This document shows positions 11,441-25,220 of a DNA stretch of 64,000 bases, piece after piece. A program made the translations under genes and the position numbers. The stretch is from Oreocharis arfaki (Eukaryota; Chordata; Aves; Passeriformes; Paramythiidae): contig VZRR01013400.1 in the NCBI GenBank assembly GCA_013398015.1, forward strand, positions 752,333 through 816,332, read 5' to 3'. Under the pieces are notes generated by a model that saw only the letters and a list, made by a program, of their open reading frames with translations, was not told the DNA's origin and ran no database searches. How positions within the stretch are numbered: position 1 is the stretch's first letter; each line of letters opens with the position of its first letter.

Positions 11441-14400
11441 AGCAGGGAAAAAGAAATTTGAAAGAATTGTTTGTATTACTTGCAATTCATTCAATTTCTT
11501 CCCTTAGGCAAACAAACCATTATCTTTGGTGATGGCAAAGTCTTTGACATTATATGAAACTTTCTTATTTTACTCTAAGCCCAAGAATAACATTTCTTTA
11601 AGAGGTGGGTGAAAGAAATAAGAAATTGATAAAAGAAATGTTCAACTTTTAATTAAGTTTAGCTGTGAACAGTCAGATTAATGATTTGCTTTATTTTTCC
11701 CTCAATATCAGAAATCCTATATCAAACCTCTTGATTCAGTACAATGTAGTTAACCATGCAGAGAAAATTCCATGGCTTCCTGCATTTCCATAGCTAATCT
11801 TTTATTATCCTACAGCCAGCTTTTATAGCCCAGAGCATTAATTTTTATCTACCAAGGAAGTTCTAAATGGGCATCAATATCGGGCAGTCTCCCTCCCTCC
11901 TTTTTCCTCCTCACAGTCGGAAAACACAGTAAGCAGCTAAACTATGTCTAAACAGCCCAAAATAAATTCAGTGACATTTCTCCAAGCTGCATACTTTCGT
12001 GTGGTTCAAAATGTTATATTAGTATGATAATTATGTAATTTTGGTTTGCATTTCTGAAAATTTTGGACAATTTGCTCTGGCTCCTCATACACACCTCCAA
12101 AATGCTTTCAGCTAATTTTTCCTCTAAGTCATATCCTTATTTTGCGGCTTTTGTGATTTCCACTCCACATATTCTAAAGAATTATTCTGTTGAATAATCA
12201 AGATGTTGCAAATGACAAACAGTGTGCCAGTGCACTGTTAAACAACAAGGAAGAGAGTACTCTTGCAGGCGACAAGCCACCGGGATGGCCTACTTTCACC
12301 ACCATGAAGCGCTGAGAACATCTGTAAGTGAATCCATGTGTTGTTCGCTTCCCATTTCCCTCAGTATTTGCTCATGGAAAGTTATTGCACCTAATCTACA
12401 CTGCTGGGATAGTAACCCAGGAAGTTTATTTGAATATTGCTGTTCAGGCCCAAAGACAAAGAGACTAAACCTCTTTCTAAGAAGAAGAGTCACAGCATCT
12501 TGCAGCTGGTACCATATGGTCCAATCGACTGAATTAAAGAATTTAACGTTTCAACAAAGAAGAGGGCAGACTCTGAGCTAGCTATAATCATTCCAGTTAT
12601 AAAAATAAAGAGGTGGTTTAATGATCAGTAGCATTAAATCCCAACAAACCAAACTGTTCAGAAGGAGGAAATGAAGAACCAAAATGAAAACGTTGTTCTG
12701 TTACCAGGAGTAGCAGAACTGCTATAAACAACAGTCTAAGATATCTCATCCTGGCAACTGCATGTATTTCTGGTCTTTATCTGCTTTGCTCTCCCTCACA
12801 TTAAAAAAAAAAAAACAAAACGTAAAGTATTGGTAAAGGAAAGAGGAAAACAGATAAATGGAATAAGAATGACCCAAGTTTTGAATTACCTTCCATATGT
12901 ATGACCAATTAGATTTTTACTCTCCCCATTACAACCTCATTGGTTTTAAAAACATTACACTGTTATATGAGAATTAGTTACTTGTCCCCTCTGGTTTATG
13001 TGGTACAATTTCTTTGTATATAACTTAGAGAATTGGAAGAGCAGGAACTACTAAACATACGGATCTGTGTCTTGATTAGGATCAGTTAGGATCATTAGGA
13101 CAGTTTAAAGATCTGGGATAACAATGGTAAAGTCTGTCAATTTCTACTCCACAGATTATCAGAACATGGATGAAATTAGAATTTTAAGGTCAGGAAGATT
13201 ACTTGTTTTAATAGAGCATCTTACTGGAGAGAGAACTTCCTTATTCAGTGTTCTGATGCTGCGTTTTTGGATCTAAGATGTTTTTAATTTAGGAATCAGC
13301 AGGTTAGGAGTTTTGTTGCTGACCCACCCAGATCTCCTTTTTATAAGCTTTTCAAATGACAGTCTAGCTGGTATGACCATTTTACCATACAGAACTCTCA
13401 AAATAGCATATTGCTCTCTTTTGTTTCATATCCTGTCAAGATGCTTAGCCAGTGACTGAACTGAACAAAACGCAAAATTGTCACTTGTAAAGTCTTCTCT
13501 AAGTTGACGTAAGTGTACTGGTCAAATCTGAGACAGTACATTTTCCCCCAAATTCATTGACATCCTTGTCATCTTCATGCCAGAACCTCATCTCTACTAC
13601 TGACAGTTAGGTCCCCCCTCCATTCGCCACTGAATTAAATAGTTATCTTAGCAATGTTTAATAATGAAATAAATAATGTTCCATAGTAATGGGATTCCTG
13701 CTTGATAATCTTTTCCAGCTTCTGGCTGCTTAAATAATCTTTTCCATTAGGACTATCCTTCTGTACTTGAGCTCTGTTATTTCTCCAATATTCAGCAGAA
13801 TATGTTTAGAAGGCAGAGTGGTAATACACATCTTACAACAGCGTGCATTTTTAGATTGGCCCCACTGCAGCTGCCCTTTCTCCAAAACAGGGAATATACA
13901 TTTTTGGCATGTTAATGAATAGTGTTGTCCAGCTCTCTCAGTTTGAGGCTGAAAAGCAGCTACAGGATGAACAGACCACGCACCTACAGGGACAAGGGCC
14001 GTGGCTGGATGGCAGGCAACTAGGAAACAATTGACTAGTTTAGGGCTTTGTGATTTCAATATTTATTAAAGACTTTTCTTAAACATTTTCATAATTTTAA
14101 AAGCTGTCTTTTGGAGCCCCAGAGGATACAGCTGTTTTTGACAGACAGCACAGACAAAAATGTACACAAATGTGAACTGCAGTCTATAAAGTAGAGAAAA
14201 AGGCATGTGCTCTTGAATTTAGCTTTTCCATAGGAATAATCTCTCCAATTCCACTTTTTAAAAACAGTTGTCAAAATTAAGCATGACTAGACTATCAGAG
14301 CTTTCAGAATCTTGTATTTGCTTTTCACATTCTAAGAAAATGAATAAGACTTCTAAAGAACATGACGGTATTTTCAAGCTTTTTAAAAAATCAGGCTTCA

Positions 14401-15356
14401 CCCTAATTTATTTAACTATAAAAGAGGACAGAAAAAAGTAACTTCCCTCATAATTTTTCTTTAAAACAGTTAGCTTAGCATACACTAGATTTAAGGCTAG
14501 TATGATCTTTATTACTTTTTAAATGGAACTTCTCAGAGTTATTTGTCTTTGAAACAAATCAAGAAGAAGACCATATGTACCACTGCAGACTATCTCAAAA
14601 TACAGCTTCATAAGCCCTTATTTCAGTTGAGAGGGGATAAAGAGAACCATTTATTTTCATAATGGCTCTATTAGGACAGACCATGCCTCTGCCTAGAAAT
14701 GCCCTGTTAGCAAAGCTGTCATCCAACAATGATCTCTGGGAAGGTGAATGAATATAGCACAGACTGTTCCTGCATTCATTTTAGAATAGTCAATAACTTC
14801 CCCCGTGTCTCTACTATTTCACAAAGCATCATAATTTCTTAAGGTTTATTTTTTGTTTAGTAATAATGCCCTCTCATGGACCACAATTCGATCCACAGTG
14901 AAAACTTGCCTAAGCAGAGAATTATACACTAGAGAAATATTTACAAGATCTATTGTAATTTCTGCTGCAAGCAGTCTACAGAGTCATTTTTCAGACTACT
15001 GTGTGAATTTGAAGTACAGAATTTCTTCTCCCACTGTCCCTGGTCATATTCCTGGGTCATATATGACGGTTTGAGACACTAATGGTATAAGATCAAGGAG
15101 ATCCAGTTTCAGAAGTAAAATCTTTGTAGGACACTTGGGAACAGGAAGTGCTAAGAATAATAAGCTGGACACCCATGATGAAAAGGTACTACTTGGGAAG
15201 GCTTAAAGCCTAAGGAGTTTCCAGAGATGATAACCTTTAAATATGAACCCAAGCCTCACTGAAGTCAGTGTGTCCTTTGAGCTAGAGACCACATTTTGCA
15301 TGTCCTGGTTCACTACCAGAAAACAAATTTAAGATGGACCTTTAATTTTTAAGATT

Positions 15357-15420
15357 TAAAACAACAACAACAAAACAAAAAACAAAACCAAAACCCCCAA
15401 AACAAAATAAAACCCAAAAC
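15357..15420. repeat. A/C-rich low-complexity tract
   Basis: The plus strand contains almost only A and C, starting with (CAA)-type units and passing into AAAACAAA, CCAAAACCCCC and AAACCC words. It is like the tract at 8592-8707 and the reverse of the T/G tracts at 41516 and 57323. Confidence 0.8.
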
Positions 15421-17090
15421 AGGGGGAATAGGATTACAGGAAGCAGAAAAAAATTATTTCATTTGGAAATCATCCTAGATGGAGGATATGGAAATTTTGT
15501 TTTCAAGGCACATGAGAAATACTGCCATTGTATTTTGAAATAAAACAGAAAAACGCAAATCAAAACCAATCATAATGACTAATTTGACATTGATCAGGGT
15601 GAATGCAGGAGAATATGATATGGTAAATTATGATGAGACACAGATCATTTACTTCAAAGTGTCAATAGAAAAGTTTGAAGAAAAAAGTGAGACATTTCTG
15701 CGATTTATTATGAGATATAAATGTTGGTTTACAATGCGATAGTAAGGAGCGAGTGATTTTTAAGTTGTGATGTGAAATAGCCTTTTAAAATTATGTTATC
15801 AGTAAAAGCTGATAAAGTTTATTAGGTGCTACCTTTGAAATTAAACTTTTATGTTTCACTGATGGACAAATAGCTATACTGTGATACAGTTCAGAAATCT
15901 TGTATTTTTTTGGCATTTTGCAGGCATAACTCCACATTCGGCAATTGTTTAGGTAAGAAACTGAAGAAAAATTTTAGGTTTTAAGATAAATACAGTAATT
16001 GTGCAAATAAGGTACTGAATATTGAAGCTAGCTACAAAAAGGTCCTGCAGAACAGTGAATTTTAAATTAATTGCTTAATCATAGGCCTATGACCTGGCTC
16101 TCAGAGGAGCTTGAAGGAGTTGAAGCAGCACTAGGGAGAAGACTGGCCAACATACTACTGCTAAGTCTCTTAATGGCACTGTACTATTATGATTTGGGTG
16201 CTCTGATCTTGAAGCCTGAACTGACGTAGGAGGAATTTAAAGTCATGGCTCTGAAGGGCATTGACTCAAACCCAACACCACTATTCCCGGACATTTTGTG
16301 ATGGCATTGAGACATTATCCCTCACATTCTCAATTCTTCCCTCAAGACTAGAAAATAAATGCTTATCACATTCACCACCCTGTCCTATCTCAAAGAGCTG
16401 ACAATAAGGATTCCAGATCAGGTGTCAGGTCAGATTCTAGTTCTTAGTATAATAAAGAATTATAGCTGTTAAGGGTTATAAAAAAATCTCTGTTTTGGAA
16501 CTCTGTAAGTTCTGGAAACAACAAAAAAGCAATCCATAAGCACTAACAACTGCCAAATTTTTCAGAAGATTGCCTATCTCTGAGTACAATCAGTATTTTG
16601 TCTCTTTGGATATGCTAGTGTTATCTATTAGACAACACCACCCATTACACTTAACTCAATGGCAAGAGTAAAATTCTCTTCCCCCCTTTTCGTTCTTTGT
16701 GGCACATTTTCTTGGGTGAAACAACCATGTACTTATTCTTGTTACTAACACACTTGGTACAAAATACAAAAGAGGAATAAATGCATGGATGTAATTACCA
16801 GCTCCTGATTAAGCATTGACAAGAGTAATCCTGGCATGTACTTGGGTTTGTCACTTTCAGGTGACATTAGGAAAAAAACCTTCAAGTTGCTCTTTTAGGG
16901 ATGAAAGGAAATTAAGCCTTTTTTGTGCACCGGGCCTGAAGACAGACACTTGAGCCGACACTGTGGCAGACCATAAGTGGGCATAAGATATTCCTTCACC
17001 AGACAAAGTGACATTAATATTGTGCCTTGCCATGAGTTATCATGGCCACAACCCATTAGTTCCAATTAAAATAATGATTTTCTCTTTCAG

Positions 17091-17115
17091 GATGCAATGC
17101 CAGACTTTGTATCAG
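17091..17115 (+). other. Micro-exon-like pattern (25 bases), unproven
   Basis: An acceptor-like tract TTCTCTTTCAG ends at 17090. Twenty-five bases later GTCAGT gives a plausible donor. The enclosed bases are ATG-rich with no identifiable product. The surroundings hold TAAT/ATTA words often seen in conserved non-coding elements. This is an inference from motif shape only and may be coincidence. Confidence 0.1.
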
Positions 17116-17424
17116 GTCAGTGATTAATGCATATTCCTTTTGTGCCTTTAATGGTGAAATATAAACAGGGAAGGCTAATCATCCATCTTCTTTATAACCG
17201 ACAGTTTTAAGTAGGACAAGCACACACTGGATGCAGACATTCACCGAGGTATTGTGACTGTTTAGTGAACACAATCATTTGTCTCAAATTCAACCCGGGG
17301 CTTAAAGCCAGAAGTTCCAAGAGGTGCCAGTTCCTGGTGCTGATTATCTACAAAGTGCTGTACTTTTTCTAAAAAAAGAGGATACCTTTTTTTCTGTCTC
17401 TATGATTTTCTAAGTAGAAATTAT

Positions 17425-17460
17425 CTTTTTTTTTTTTTGTCTTTTTTTTTTCATTTTATT
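17425..17460. repeat. Poly-T tract
   Basis: Two T runs of 13 and 10 with few interruptions. It could be the remnant of a minus-strand retroposed poly-A tail or simple homopolymer growth; no adjoining element is recognised. Confidence 0.75.
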
Positions 17461-18970
17461 TAATTGGAGAGATCTTTAGTGGATTTTACAACAATTTATT
17501 CCAAACAATTAATCTAGAAGAACTGAAACACAACATCACGCTATCACAATTATAACTGGCTGTTGCATGTTGACTGTGCCATGGTGTTAACTGTCTATAC
17601 TTATTTTCGTTCAAGGTGTACACAAGATAATAAGATTTACACAGCTCTAACAAAAGAAGGTTAAACAAACTGCTTAATGTTTGCTGTGGGCTACAAGCAT
17701 AGAAACAATTATTAAATATTAGCATTAGTTTGAAAGTGACAGAAACAGTATGTTTATAAATGCCACGACACACAGAGATGATTCATCATAACTGGAAGTC
17801 ATACAGCTCACAATGCAGACTTCAAATAATCTCTTGTACCTAAACATCTGAATGTCATGGAAAATAAATTTATGAGGCTAGATCATTTAAAGGTATTATG
17901 TTCTTGAAGAATTTCAGCCTTATGTGTGGAATTTTCTTGCTGTTTATGCCTGCAGTTAGTTGCCAAAGACCACAGTGTCTCGTGGCCCAGGAAGCTGCTC
18001 TAGCATTTGCATAATAGTGTTATTTGCTTTGCTTTTTACATACACATATTGCCTTTCCATGCCCTGGAAATCTTCTTAAGTGTAAGGGAAGTGGAGAGCA
18101 AATAAATAAGTTGAATTTGTTGGTTTTGGGGACAGTAATAAAGCTACTGTATTAGGCAGTGCATCATTTGAACAGATCAGCAATCAAAGTCCCCTGAGAA
18201 GAATGTGCTCATCACTTCTCAAGTGGTTGTCCACTCGATCAGACACATTGGATACGTTGGACTGGGCATGGTTTTGGGGTGGATCTCACCAGCTTGAAAC
18301 TTGCTTTTCCACTTCAAAGATTGGTCACCTAAACTGGAAAGCCAGCATCCCCGCAGCCTTGTTTTACAGGGTTTAATATCCTCTTATGCCCCTCCTTATC
18401 ACTGAATTGTGATAGATTTATCCAGATGCACTTCTACTCTTATCTCACCATGGTTTCCTCCTTGTAGCAATGTAAGACTCCTAAGCCATGGCATTTTCCT
18501 AAGTGGCTACAGAAAAAATGTCCAAATTCACTACCACGTAAAAGTGCTGCCAATACTCAATCAAGAACCACTTGTAGATATGATATTGAGAAATGATTAC
18601 AAGGCACTGCCCTTAATAAAAGACAGGTGTATTTTTACCCCATCTAGCAACTGCTACCAGCACCTATTTAATTTGCAGTTCCAGGAGCAGACATTTCACC
18701 CACATTCTCCAAGGATTTCACATTATCCAAAGATTGTAATTTCATAAGAAAAGGTGGTGGATACCAGATAGATTATGCCAGGAATCAAGATCTTTCACTG
18801 CTAGAGAAGGTCAAAATTTTTAAACCTTTTCAGACGAAAAAAGCTGTTATTTTTTTGGGAGTGGTGAAAGCCGTATCAAAATTCATCTAGTAGGGTGAAT
18901 TTCTTAGGTAAGGGATTCCTCCCCGCTTAAGAAAACAAGATAGGAATCCAACAGATAGGTATTTGCTCCA

Positions 18971-19008
18971 TCTCTTGGTATTAATTCTCTTGGTATTAAT
19001 TCTCTTGG
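18971..19008. repeat. 15-bp tandem repeat, about 2.5 copies
   Basis: The unit TCTCTTGGTATTAAT occurs twice without mismatch (18971-18985 and 18986-19000) and a third partial copy TCTCTTGG follows. Identical units suggest a recent slippage duplication or an allele variable in length. Confidence 0.9.
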
Positions 19009-22000
19009 CACATTAAAAGAGGAGAAGGAGAAGGCAAAGCATTATCAAAATCCTCAAGACCAACTACTGGAGAGAGAAAAATTACTTAAAACTACACCAC
19101 AGTAGCTCCCAAAGAGGTTTTTACCACATCTCCTACTTAAGTCACTATTAGTTGTTATCAGAGAAATGAGAGACAGCTGATCAATACGTAGTGTGCAGAG
19201 GAGCTCCTGAATTTTTCTTGCCATGAGTAAAGTTCTCATCTGCTAAGGCCATTACAGCGACATGAAATGTATTCAGGATATATATAATTTTGTAGTTTTA
19301 AAACTGCTGAGTTTGTTTATGAAACACTTAATTCCTTGCAATATTTCAAAGAAAGGGATGGGAAGAAGGAAAACTAAATATCAAATATTATGAGTTACTT
19401 GATTTGTGCCATAGCAAGCAATAAAAACAGAGACTTCTGCTCAAGTTTACATCACTGTTTTCAGTACCCACCATGTCTGCAAGGATATTTGGGCATGTTT
19501 GAGTGTTTGAGAGCAAATTTTTCACGCCATGAGTACTAATAGCATCTGGAACTCATGCAGCTACCATGCAGCCTGGAAACAATATTTCTACTACATATAC
19601 CACTGGTGTTTTTAAACTTGTGGTTGTCAAAAGGGAATGTTCCACTCAGAAGTGTTCAGCTACAAGGAGAGGTAGCAGTTTTATCTACCAGACCCCCAGC
19701 TACATAGGTTTTGTCAGCTGAAAGCATTGTTGTCTCTCAAAATTAACTATAAACCTGAACAGGGAAGAGCCTTTGTCTTTTTAGGCCTGCTGCCATGCAA
19801 TTTTCCCCTTCCCACTTCAAAATGACAGAAAAAAAATTGGGTTCTATCCAAGCCTACAATGAGAAAAAAAATGCAGTTCCTCTCTCAATGTTTTCTAGGT
19901 CAGAGTATTTTCTTCAGTCTACTTCCGGGATTATTTCATGTTCTAGGTTTGCTTTCATTACTCCAACATATCTTTTCCTGAGACAGGTTGTTCACAGCCT
20001 CAGTCACTTTCGCACTTGAAGTCTCTACTAGACTGCATCTCTAGATACCTGACAAGTAGTTTGTTTTTCATTCCTCTTCTCCTACAATGATTTGTGCATC
20101 TTTTTTACAACTCAGAAACTGGTTTGAAACCAGTCCTTAGTTCCAACTGATCTTTGTCTATACAAGATGACACTTCAGAAGAAACTGCTACCTCTCCTCT
20201 GCAAAATTGGATGTCATTTCATTCAGGTGCCAACGGCAAACACAGAAGTAATCACTCAGGCAAATTCTCTCTTCAAAATCCAGGAGTTGCTATGAAGGAA
20301 ATAGCCTTGTGATATTGAATACAGGATTCTTAATACAGAAGAGTTTATTATTCAGGTATTCAAGTTTGGCATGGTACTGTCACCAGTGACTTGAAATTCT
20401 CTCCTCACGTGTTGTTGGTACCATAATGGCATGGGGATGGCAGGGGAACAGAGGAGGGACCAGTAGGAAAGTAGCTGCGTATTCTTCCTGAGTAGAGGGC
20501 ATAGTTTGGCCCTTCCAGCAATCCCTGTGGCTCTCCAAAATACTCACAGTCCACCAGCTGACAAATACCAAAAGGCTGAAGGGTTGGGACTCTGCAGGGG
20601 CCACGGCCTCTCTGTCCAGCTCCAGGTTAGCATAGCTCAGTAAACAGGCAGGATCAAACATAGCAAGGACTGTGCTCACTGCAGCCTGCTGGAGCAGTGG
20701 CTGCAGTCGTGCCTGAGCTGAGATGATAAGACCTCCTCTTCTCGTCCCTCACAGATTCCTCTGTGGAGGGCCTGGGCAAATCAGCTACTGATGTCACAGT
20801 TATCAGCTTAATAAAGAGGCAATTTTCACAAGCTAACTATGTTTCCAGAAGATCCCCAGTCTGCATTCAGAAGGACCATAGCCACTCCCAATGTGATCAC
20901 GCAGCTGGCTTTAGTGGTATTAAGTTGCTTCCTAGTAGGTCTGAAATTGGCTGTAGGACTCTGTGAAAGAAATTATTTTTATTCTGAAAAGCAGTGAGAG
21001 ACACTGTAAAACCTCTAAGTTTATGCTATAAATGTCCCATTGATTTTAGAAGAAATGGGAAGCTAAAGTAATTAGAAGCAAAAAAAAGCGCAACCAGCAT
21101 TTGAGTACTCTAAAGAGTTTTCTGATGTTGTTAAAGTGATTGTCAAAGCCACCAGCATCAAGACAATTTGCTACTGTGCATATACATATGCCTATGCTAC
21201 TTGGAATCCATCATAAACATATTGTATATAACTAATGAAGACCTTCTTGCACAAGTTTCTGTATGGTAACGAAGAATGCTTCTATTTAAAGCATGGCAAC
21301 CAGTCATCTTTTATGGCCACATTACAAAAAAAATTACTGGACAAATAGTGAAGTGTTTGTAACGAATGTGAGTTTGGAACATTTGCTTTTAAAGATTGCC
21401 TCCCTACATTTAAGAAAAGTTATTATAAATTATATTTTTCATTATGTGGGACCTACATGCCTAAAAGTTCCCCATAAATGCTAAAAAAAAAATGATAAGA
21501 CTATTGAAGTTTTTGCTGAATATCAAAGCTATATGTTAACAGTAAGGTACTTAGGCTGAATTACATTGCGTAGTAGTTTTAGCATTGTCCTCTCTATATA
21601 TCTGTTGCAGACAAAAGTAATAAAATTAGAGAATCTTAAATGCTAGAGAAAACACTTTGTGTTTGTGGCAGCTTTCTTGTTAGGCTCAAGTGAGTCTTCT
21701 AAGATTGGGTTCGAGCCACTGTCTTTAATTTGCAACAGGAGTAAGAAAGTTATAGTCCTCTGTTTCCTCGTGGGATCTCTGTAGAGACATTGATCACTGT
21801 AAAAGTGGTGCTACCTAAAGGTTTTTTGGGGTCCTCCTAATCCCCCCACTTCCCTGTTGGTACCAGTCTGTTCTACTCTTCAGTCCTAAACAAGCAGCCA
21901 TAGTCTACTATTCAAAATGGTGCCAGGTAGGTCAGTTGGCACTAAATCTAGAGCCTAAGAGGTTTCACTTCTGTCCCACTGTGGGATGTGCCTTGTGCCA

Positions 22001-22010
22001 GAGCTTGTGT

Positions 22011-22052
22011 TTCCTGTAGCAGGGTTGATGTTTCAGGCTTGTGCTACAGGAA
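22011..22052. repeat. Perfect 11-bp inverted repeat with 20-base loop
   Basis: The arms TTCCTGTAGCA (22011-22021) and TGCTACAGGAA (22042-22052) are perfect reverse complements around 20 bases. A stem-loop is possible in RNA. No transposon termini or flanking duplication were recognised, so its meaning is unknown. Confidence 0.7.
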
Positions 22053-25000
22053 GGCCAGGATCAAGCCAGGACCAGCTAGCGTGAGTTTCCAAGCGAGCTT
22101 TTTCACATGTGAACCTGCTCCCTGAGTTGCTACACAGACAGCACTTTAGCAAGTCCCCAGACACAGAATCTGGTACCGGCACATGTAAACCATACTACCT
22201 GTTTATGTAAAATTCTTTTCATATAGAAGTAAAAGGACAGCCTAAGCCTCTGATAAAATCACAGCCTAAAATAAACATGTATCTTTTTTAAAAACATTAT
22301 CTGTTTCTGCAACAGCGTCCCTATTAGAATCATTAGTCTTTTCAGGGCCAAACTTTATTTACAGTGTGAAGGCTCATGGAATGGTCCATCTGGCTCCTGG
22401 CTGGGAAGAGAACCTTTCATGCCAAAATGCACCTCTGAGAGAAAGCACACGGGATGTGTAACGGGGCTTAAGCTAGAAATGTCAAAACATTTTGCATATC
22501 CTCATATTTGCAGCATCAATCACGACAAAATCTGGATCTCTCTCAGTTTTAAATATTTAAAAATTGCATCATGTAACTGTTCATGACTTCTGTCTTATTG
22601 TTTGTTAGTAAGCAAGAAATTTCACAACATCAAGCCACCTCAGGCCTCTGCACACAAGCCTATTGATTTCTGAATGAAGAGACATTTTGAAGAAAACCAC
22701 CAAAACCTCTGAAACTGGAATTGAAAGCTCTGTAATGTTTTGGATGTCAGCATTTTTTAGGGTGTTTTCACCAGACATGCTGAGGTAATGGAATATATAA
22801 GTAACTGGAGAGATGGTATTTTCTGGGTCTACCAGGTCAAACATCAGTGGTGAAATCTCTCATGCATATACAGCCCTGAAATCCACAAAGCAGCTCTATT
22901 GCACATGAGGATACGAACCTTGTCTGGGTAACTGATCTGAATTTGGGCTTGGAGGTTTGTTCGTAAAACCTGTAGTGTTCCCCATCCTGACTTGTGACAT
23001 GACACAAAGAAGAATGAGTAAAGAAAAGTGTTTCTGTCAGCAGCACTACCTCCAGACTCTGCCTGTTAAATTATATTGAAAGCAAAAGCTTATGCTATGT
23101 ATCTGACTCAAAGCAATGTTAGCTGAGAAGCAAAGAAAATTAATAGTTTAAATGAGCAAAAAGTCCCAGAGCTCTCAGCATTTAAAGGAAGTAAGGGAGG
23201 GGGGAACCCAGAAGACACCTGAAGGGTAAGAATTTCTAGATTATACCTAATAACAACTCAGCCAGCATGGCTGATGTTAATGATCTGTGCACGAAGGGCC
23301 CAAAGGTTGCCACATCTGAACTGTGCTTCCTTCTTACAGAAGTGACAAGCAGGAAATATTCCATTACTGCTCCAGCCAGATCCGTAATGACTTCTCTGCC
23401 TTTTTCCCTGCTGTAGGTAAAGGCTTACCCATGCAATTTCCTTCTTTTGTCTTCACAGAGCTGAGGATAAATTATTTCAACCTCTTTGCAGGGGGCATTT
23501 GAAACTAAAGTTATTTTTAGGGAGAAATAAATTCTTTCATGTAAGATGCGGGAGTTGTTGCTCCTCAGGCAGCCGAGAGAAAATGAAAGGCACTTCAAGT
23601 CTTTTTAAAACCTGGGTTCTGATGTTTAGCTTGAGATCAAAGAGGGAATGGGAAAAGGAGGGGAAGCCGAGTTTCTAGTAAGCTATCGGTATATACAGCC
23701 GTGTATATGCGTCCTTTGAAGGACTTGCCATTACATTTCTGATCTTTGAACTCTTTTTCTTATTTTATGAAGGTGAAACGAATTTCTTTTCAGTTATCTT
23801 ATTGTGAAACTAATGACTATGCCTTAGATGCCTTAAGAAGATTGTACTAACCTAAAAAAAGAACACAGTATCTGGAACTTGGTTATTACAGTCACACTTT
23901 TGTTTGTGGGAAAAATGCCAATGTAGTTTTGAAAGATTAACATCTGAAAATATACTTTACCAGGTTTTTGAAAGCACAGTTCAGGATTTTGATGTCATAC
24001 TATAATACTTTGAGCTCAGTGCTGTTACTTTAGTATATTTATTTCATCTGCAGTAAACCTATTTATTTTCTTTTCAAGCTGTTTTATTTTTTGAGAGTGG
24101 AGCATTTGAAATTTAAAATTTGTTTTGCTGTGCTTTTACAGATACTTGCAAGGCCACTGCTGACTTGTGTGAAGAATAATAATCAAGATATATGAGCTAC
24201 TAATAGCATTTGCAACTAATGCAGATGCCAGCCAAGTGTCCCTAGCAGAATGACAAAACCTTCTTGTTGTTTTCGAGCTAATGCTAGGTATGCCACTTAC
24301 TTTCTGACACTTTGAGGGAGAGCATAGCTAATGGTGTGTAACTGAGGGGCAGTACTGTCTATTTATCAGCGTATGTAGCCAAGAGATTGGTTGTGGAGCT
24401 CACAAGCAAGCTGTATTGATCTCACCTACACTACACTATTATTGTTTCCTACACTCACCCAACCTGATGCTATTCACTGCAGCCAGGAATCAATTAGGGT
24501 TTATGGCTTCCAAAGTGGAAAGTATGTAATACAAAAGATATAATTTCCAATATTGTGTGGGATGCAAATATTTGGGGTTTTGACAGGAAATGGAACCAAC
24601 AAAAATAAGAAGCAATTTCTTTTAATATTTTAATATGGTAGTAACAGCCTCTTAATACAATTTTTTTCTTTGTAGCTCTTTAAGACCTTTACCGAACGTA
24701 ATTCCCTTTATTTACAGCTTTTGAAATTGATGCAAAAGAGGGAAGAGCTGCCTTGCTCCAGGGAAGAGGTGGTTGAAGTAAGAAGAATGGAAGCATACTT
24801 GCAAGAGTGGTTTGAGTGGTTATAAATATTGATGCATTAGTGTCTTACATTGTGGTAATTTCTGAGCTTCACAAATTCATGAACTTCTTGTTATGTTACT
24901 ACACGGTTTTGTCAATAGAGAATGATAGCTTTTAATACAAAATCCCAGTATATTTGCAAGCATATGGTAGAACCCCTGGAGAGGTACTGATTTGGATCAA

Positions 25001-25215
25001 ATGAGTGATAGAAACAGAGATGATAACATGAGGGGTTCTTTTTTACTCAGTTTGTTGAGAGCTATTTGTTTCTTTCTGGGACAAAGACTGAGTGATTATT
25101 TACTTACAACCTTCCCTGTTTCTTTGTTGTGTGCCCATGCCACACATCACAGGAATGGCATAAGAGCAGAATGCTCAACCCACTGACAAATCAAGTGTTC
25201 TAAGCAGGTTGTGTT

Positions 25216-25220
25216 GTCAC
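25216..25220. repeat. Left target-site duplication of the solo LTR
   Basis: The five bases GTCAC directly precede the TGTGT start of the LTR and recur at 26291-26295 after its end. A 5-bp duplication is expected for several avian ERV groups. Confidence 0.6.

Larger units (their letters stand above)
10486..25215. other. Non-coding stretch, no confident gene
   Basis: About 14.7 kb of mostly AT-rich unique DNA. Open frames are short, up to about 120 codons, and carry no recognised domain. Separate entries cover two weak exon-like patterns, an A/C-rich tract, poly-T runs, a small tandem repeat and an inverted repeat. The part around 20380-20970 is richer in GC and has overlapping open frames on both strands, but I could not match it to a family. 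Old, highly diverged repeats may be hidden here. Confidence 0.55.

Noticed and set aside
21708..21717. GGTTCGAGCC, resembling a tRNA or SINE B box
   Set aside because: No matching A box, no cloverleaf arms in the surrounding 80 bases and no SINE body; a single 10-base match is expected by chance.
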